From the NCBI RefSeq assembly GCF_028453695.1, contig NC_135776.1, forward strand, positions 12,098,663 through 12,162,662: 64,000 nucleotides of DNA, read 5' to 3'. Shown here piece after piece: positions 58,710-64,000 of the stretch (position 1 is the first letter of the stretch; the number at the start of each line of letters is the position of its first letter). This stretch comes from Augochlora pura. Taxonomy: Eukaryota; Arthropoda; Insecta; Hymenoptera; Halictidae. A model generated the notes under the pieces. It searched no databases. It was given only the letters and a program-made list of their open reading frames with translations, and was not told the DNA's origin. The position numbers and the translations under genes are program-made.

Positions 58710-58872
58710 CATTCGCGCGTGAGACGTCGTAGAGTCAAGACGTGTCTACCTGTGTACGGCGGCCGTCGAAGAACGTGCTTAAAGCAGCAAGGGTAGCGGG
58801 ACTCCTGAAGCCCGCTACTCTAACTTTAAAATTAATCTAACTAAACTCAATCATTCAACCATAGATAGTGCA

Positions 58873-60073
58873 GTGAAGTGCTCAACAGAACAACTAAGTA
58901 CGCCCATAAGGCGTACAGTCCAATCTTCCACTATCAAGAGGAAAGTCATCAATATAGACTTAGAAGAGCCTACATCGATAGACACCAGCGTCGCTTGGCA
59001 GCTGATAAAGAGGAGCAAAACTCAAAACCTAAACCAGCGGAGTAATGCAGAAAAGCAGGACATCACAACCTCAAATAGGTACGAAGCCCTTAATTCAATG
59101 CGCGAGCCAGAATTAGAACCTCCTAACTCTAAATCTGAACCCAAGACCCCACCAATATTCGTGCAAAACGTATCAAAATTTACAGCTATGATAAGTAGCG
59201 TAAAATCAATTTTAAACTACACAGAATTCGTTTGCAAAACAATAGCAAACAATACAGTGAAAATAAACACCCAGTCCGTAGAGGCTTATAGGAAATTGAT
59301 TCAATTTTTCAAACAATCAAAAGTTGAATTCCACACTTACAAACTGAAGCAGGAGAGAGCATACAGAGTGGTTATAAAAAAATTACACCCGTCAACCTAC
59401 ACACGAAATCAAGGAAGAATTGTGCATCAAAGGATTCGCAATCCGCAATGTATCAAATATTCGGAGCTGGCAAACAAAAGAGCCATTACCAATGTTCTTC
59501 GTGGATCAAGAACCTAACGAAGAAAACAAAAAAATATACAATCTAAACCATTTACTGGGAACTAAAATAACGGTAGCACCCCCCCGTAAAAAAAGGTCAA
59601 TACCTCAGTGCATGCGGTGTCAAGCCTATGGCCACACCAAAACTTACTGCACCAAAGCCTACCACTGCGTAAAATGTGCAGGTAACCACCCAACAAACGA
59701 ATGTACTAAGAGTAAAAATTCTCCGCCTACCTGCGCGCTGTGCAACGGTCCCCATCCAGCTAATTATAAAGGATGCTCAATCTACAAAGACCTGTATAAA
59801 ACAAGGACTTACGATTCTGCCCCCAGAAGACAACAACCTTTAAGTACAAATCCACGTCCACTCTCCAGTCGAACTGTTAGCGAAAATCTAACCTACTCGC
59901 AAGCTGTCAAACAAAACAATCAAGAAATAGAACCCGCGAACGAAAATAAAAATATAATAACCGAATTCTTAAACAGATCTGAGACTATGTTCAACCAACT
60001 AATGAACCAGACCAGTACTATCATCAACCTACTAACATCTGTTATTAAAAACATTCACAAAAATGACGAATAA
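58873..60073 (+). pseudogene. LINE ORF1 (Gag-like, three CCHC zinc knuckles), one frameshift
   Basis: RNA-binding ORF1 protein of a Jockey LINE. The first frame (58873-59517) opens at GTG after a stop, has no N-terminal ATG, and reaches YRVVIKKLHPST. Near 59395-59405 a one-base shift moves coding to the second frame, which continues EELCIKGFAIRNVSNI and runs to TAA at 60073. The junction matches the conserved HPST..ELxxxG..VRNV(S/T)N region of Jockey ORF1. CMRCQAYGHTKTYC, CVKCAGNHPTNEC and CALCNGPHPANYKGC are the zinc knuckles. Low-complexity Asn/Thr-rich C-terminus. It overlaps ORF2 by 11 nt (ATGACGAATAA), suggesting coupled translation. It may be a sequencing error rather than a dead gene. 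Confidence 0.9.
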
Positions 60074-62746
60074 TGTACTTAGAATTGCCCTCTGGAACGC
60101 CAATGGAATGGCCCAGCGCAAACAAGAAATCGAACTATTCCTTAACTCACAAAATATTGACATATTACTAGTATCAGAAACTCACTTTACCGATAAAGAT
60201 TATTTTAACATTTACAACTATAAAACATATCATACTCAACACCCAAGTGGTAAAGCACTTGGAGGTAGCGCCATAATTATCAAAGATCGCACGAAGAAAA
60301 GGAAAAATACAAAGAACCACACATCCAAGCAACAATAGTTAAAATAAAATTACCAACCGGCTCCTTAACAATAGCGGCACTTTATTGCCCACCGAGACAC
60401 CTAATTACAAAAGAACAAGACACCCATTTCTTCGATATCCTCGGAGGTAGGTTTATAGTCGGAGGAGACTTCAATGCTAAGCATCCACAATGGGGCTCAA
60501 GGGTAATAAACCCGAAAGGTAGAGAATTACTAAAAGCAATAACAGCCATCGGACTCCAACCTATTAGCACGGGCAAACCAACGTACTGGCCCACGGATAA
60601 TGCCAAAATACCTGATCTTCTGGACTTTTTCGTCACAAAAGGAATTGCAGCCCACCTTACCAAAATAGAGGACAACTACGACCTATCATCAGACCATTCT
60701 CCAGTAATCCTTACGCTGGCAGCCCCACCTCATACTAAAGAAAAAAAACCCACTCTCCATAATTCATACACAGATTGGAACGCATTCAAGGATTATCTAA
60801 ACAAGCACATAAACTTATCAATTCCACTCAAGACACCGAGTCAAATAGACCAAGCTGTCCAAAATCTAACGGAACAGTTGCAGCACGGAGCATATCTCTC
60901 CACTCCGTTTGAGGAAAGAAAATCGACCGAATTAATCAAGTACCCTATGTACATACATCAAAAAATTCTCGAAAAAAGAAGAGCTAGGAGAAAGTGGCAA
61001 CTCAGCAGACACCCAATTGACAAAAAACACCTGAACAAGTTAACTAAACAATTAAAAAAATTACTATACGAACTAAAAAATGACAATATTGAACAATACA
61101 TACGAAATCTCTCCCCACACTCGGATACAGACTACTCGCTATGGAAAGCAACGAAGAAATTGAAAAGACCCATCCAACATAATGCTCCAATCCGCACAGA
61201 GGATGGATTATGGGCGAGAAATGACAAAGACAAAGCCGAGACCTTTGCTAAATATCTCTCGCGTATATTCGCACCTCACGACATACCTACAGACCCAGAA
61301 GAAATGACCACTATAATGGATTTTATAAATTCGCCTCATGAGATCTGTCCAACAATCAAACACTGCTCGCCAAAAGAAGTGGAAAATGAAATAAATCTAC
61401 TAAATAGTAAGAAGGCTCCGGGCTACGATCTAATCACAGCAAAACTATTAAAAGAATTATCCAGAAAAGCCATTGTCGCCATTACCAACATATTCAACGC
61501 AGTTATTCGACTTCAATACTTTCTCATTCAATGGAAATTTGCTGAAGTCCTACTAATTCCCAAACCAGGTAAACCACCGCAGGAGACCGCCTCATATAGA
61601 CCAATATCTCTACTTCGAATACTATCCAAACTATTAGAAAAAATAATACTAAAGAGACTACAACCATTCATCAACGACAACAATATAGTTCCAGCACACC
61701 AATTTGGATTTAGAAAAAAACATTCTGCTCAAGAGCAAATACACAGAGTTGTCGATGCAATAGAGAAATGCTTCGAGGAACGCAAAATCTGCTCAGCAGC
61801 ATTTATCGATGTAAGTCAGGCATTCGATCGTGTTTGGCACACAGGTCTACTGTACAAGATAAAACTTCAACTGCCATATAATTTCTATAAACTCTTTGAA
61901 TCCTACCTATCCGAACGCTATTTTAGAGTCAAACATAATGAATGTTACTCCACTATACAAACAATACAAGCCGGAGTCCCTCAAGGTAGCGTTTTAGGAC
62001 CCATCCTATACCAGGTATACACCGCTGACCTACCACAAGTGGAAGGTATCAATATAGCAACCTTTGCAGATGACACAGCCGTACTAGCAATTCATAAGGA
62101 ACCAAACGAAGCTACAAAATTACTACAACACGGCCTTAATGAAATCGAAAAGTGGGCTCAAAAATGGAAAATAAAAATTAACCCAAATAAATCAAAGCAT
62201 GTAATATTTACAACCCGACGAGTACCAGACTCATCAATTACAATCAACGCTAAAGTAATCCCAACAACAAACGAGGCAAAATATCTAGGCATGCATCTGG
62301 ATAAAAGACAAACCTGGAAAACCCACCTCACTGCTAAAAGAAAACAAGTGGAACTCAAACTACGTAAAATGTACTGGCTACTTGGTTACAGATCACCTCT
62401 ATCAATAAACAACAAGTTATTACTCTATAAAACAACAATAATTCCAATTTGGACGTACGGTATCCAGCTATGGGGGTGCGCCAAAAAATCTAATCTCAAC
62501 ATAATTCAACGATCCCATAACAAAGCAATTAGAATGATAGCAGCCGCTCCATGGTTTATCAACAACGAATCACTCCACAAAGATTTATGCGTTAAAGAAG
62601 TCAAATACTACGTGGAACACTACGCCAAATCCCACAACAATAGACTCCAACATCATCCAAATCATGTGGCAAACGAACTAGCCAATACTGCAAACAACAT
62701 TAGAAGACTGAAGAGGACCAAGCCCCATGAACTTACAATAGATTAA
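60063..62746 (+). pseudogene. LINE ORF2 (AP endonuclease + reverse transcriptase), one frameshift
   Basis: Starts MTNNVLRIALWNANGMAQ, the N-terminus of an AP-like endonuclease, with ILLVSETHF. A frameshift near 60290-60305 moves coding to a second frame, open without stops to 62746. This carries GGDFNAKHPQWGS and SSDHSPVI (endonuclease) and then the reverse transcriptase: SYRPISLLRILSKLLEKI, FGFRKKHSA, AAFIDVSQAFDRVWH, AGVPQGSVLGPILY and the catalytic FADD (62063-62074) where many enzymes have YADD. KYLGMHLD and a Trp/Cys-containing tail (IWTYGIQLWGCA) follow. No RNase H. It nicks target DNA and primes reverse transcription of the LINE RNA. Apart from the one frameshift it looks intact. Confidence 0.93.
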
Positions 62747-62899
62747 AATCATTAAAATATCAATAAGAAAAGGGCACACCTATAGTGTCTCCCTTCCACC
62801 TGCCTTAACTAATATATCAAAATTACTGATAGACTCATAAGAGTCTGGTGTAGTTGTAAATAAGTAAATAAATAAAAAAAAAAAAAAGAATTTCTTTAA

Positions 62900-63142
62900 C
62901 CCCTTGCACTATGATTCCTTTCATACTGTGTTAATTAGCATTTATTCGTTCTTAATACTTTCTTTAATAGTATTAGACAATTCCTATTTCTTGTATTGTC
63001 TTTATGTACGTTTGTTTCTAGATTTTGATAACAAAAGAATTCAATTTGATTTCGATGTAGAAGAAATTAATAATATTCACATTTAGTAGATCATACATGA
63101 AATCTTTATCACGAGTCTGACTCGTCATTCTAGTGCTAGGGT
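62900..63142. mobile_element. TTAA-flanked MITE adjoining the LINE
   Basis: TTAA at 62896-62899 and 63143-63146. Ends CCCCTTGCACTATGATTCC and inverse CCCTAGCACTAGAATGACG. The LINE target duplication overlaps its left edge, so the LINE landed at the MITE boundary. Confidence 0.7.
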
Positions 63143-63146
63143 TTAA

Positions 63147-63495
63147 GACAGACATGTATGCATTAAAATGTCATTGAAAAATGTATGTTGACGCAAGTAG
63201 AGTATATTTTGACTAAATAAACAACTTCTGAAAGAAGATATGTAGTTTTATACTTACAGATCTGACATTTTATATGCATCAACCTAATATTTGAATAATT
63301 TTATAATCTTTATTCGAATAGAGAATTATGCGAATAATATATTCCAATAAAGAATTATGTAACAAGTTCATTTGAATAAATATAAAATTATTCCAAGTAT
63401 TAAAAAGTACTATTATACCATTAAAAATTCACTCAAGTACTTATCTCAGATGAACATTTATTTGGATAATATCATGTCCACTCTGAATCCATTCC
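63147..63495. other. AT-rich unassigned stretch
   Basis: Nothing beyond loosely repeated GAATAAAGAATTATG motifs. Confidence 0.45.
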
Positions 63496-63499
63496 TAAG

Positions 63500-64000
63500 A
63501 CCCTAATGACAGCACACGTGCACTATCTCTTTCGCCGGGAGCGTACGCGTCGTATTAATGCATTCTGTGAGAAAATACGATTGGGCAAGAAAAATAATGC
63601 GATCTTCTTTATCGCGGGACTCGATCGCTTAATCGACCGTCGAGTCAGTTGGCCTCGGAAGATCGCTGATAAAAAGTGTCGAATCCGTTGCGTCGTATTG
63701 GCTGGATACGATTATTGAAATTATATGAACGGCAGACTGGGGTATGGTGGGGAGAAGAGTGTAGGCGGGGAACGACGTTCATCCATATTTATGGAGGATT
63801 CGCGTCTACGCCGGATTACGAATGTACGTTTTACGGGAATTCGGTCGTTCGCGAGCGAACCGTGAAATATTTTCGGGGGTTCGCACGAAGACCGGATGAA
63901 TAGGGGGACCGCTGGAAACAACCGAATGAAATACGCCCGCGAGCTTCGAAAATCATTGCGATAATTTTTGGGCGTTGCGCGCGGCGCGATAAAGCACCAG
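63500..64000. other. GC-rich island at the right edge
   Basis: CpG-rich, with overlapping open frames on both strands and no protein motif. The motif-dense appearance suggests conserved non-coding or promoter DNA of a gene to the right. Confidence 0.35.

Larger units (their letters stand above)
58710..62886 (+). mobile_element. Jockey-clade LINE, essentially full length
   Basis: 4.18 kb from CATTCGCGCGTGAG to a poly(A) tail, flanked by AGAATTTCTTT at 58699-58709 and 62887-62897. It encodes a Gag-like ORF1 with three CCHC knuckles and an ORF2 with endonuclease and reverse transcriptase but no RNase H, the Jockey arrangement. One frameshift is present in each ORF. The intact duplication and long frames indicate recent insertion. 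Confidence 0.93.

Noticed and set aside
60382..60675. Minus-strand 97-codon frame inside the LINE
   Set aside because: Antisense shadow of the endonuclease domain.

Overview
This window looks like nuclear DNA from an insect, probably a hymenopteran (bee, ant or wasp). It is strongly AT-rich, with short CpG-containing GC-rich islands, small exons separated by transposon-filled introns, and Jockey, Tc1/mariner, piggyBac-like, Transib-like and LTR elements. The species call is inference. Three fixed 100-base N runs mark assembly gaps.

Host genes. All recognised host coding sequence is on the minus strand in the left half and belongs to two tandem S1 (trypsin/chymotrypsin-fold) serine protease genes. 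Gene A (34207 down to 21745) is complete: six exons, every splice site GT/AG, 251 codons plus stop, signal peptide, Arg-Ile-Ile-Gly-Gly activation site, and His60, Asp106 and Ser203 as the triad. Glycine replaces the Asp of trypsin's S1 pocket. Gene B (6533 down to 1890) shows three exons with identical intron phases: the RIVGG exon, the His exon and the Asp exon. Its Ser exons lie off the left edge, and its signal-peptide exon was not found. A GC-rich island at 17.1-17.3 kb has exon-like open frames on the plus strand that I cannot name.

Mobile DNA fills most of the rest. (1) Three complete solo LTRs of one family (8107-8855, 14491-15771, 23656-24692) have 4-bp target duplications and 0, 9 and 5 copies of an internal ~59-bp repeat; diverged relatives lie at 11.45 kb and 46.7-49.1 kb. 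(2) A 1761-bp Transib/RAG-type element (46947-48707) has a CACAGTG terminal heptamer and a CGCCG target duplication, and splits one of those LTR relatives. (3) A nearly intact 4.2-kb Jockey-clade LINE (58710-62886) has an 11-bp target duplication, a poly(A) tail and two frameshifts. (4) There are many short TTAA-flanked piggyBac-like elements plus a piggyBac transposase C-terminal remnant (12508-13091). (5) There is a Tc1-like DD34E relic, a deleted mariner-like copy, a second solo-LTR family with a GCATC duplication, an LTR family with a visible primer-binding site, and a 277-bp LTR-like element. (6) A 1.23-kb unclassified repeat occurs in opposite orientations in introns of the two protease genes, and a 1.8-kb foldback structure lies at 50.4-52.2 kb.

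Right half. From 34.3 to 64 kb I see no host protein gene, only mobile elements, AT-rich sequence and GC-rich islands (44.7-45.1, 49.2-49.9 and 63.5-64.0 kb) that could be regulatory DNA of a neighbouring gene. The protease genes probably make secreted, zymogen-activated digestive or haemolymph enzymes. Their intron lengths differ mainly because of inserted elements.
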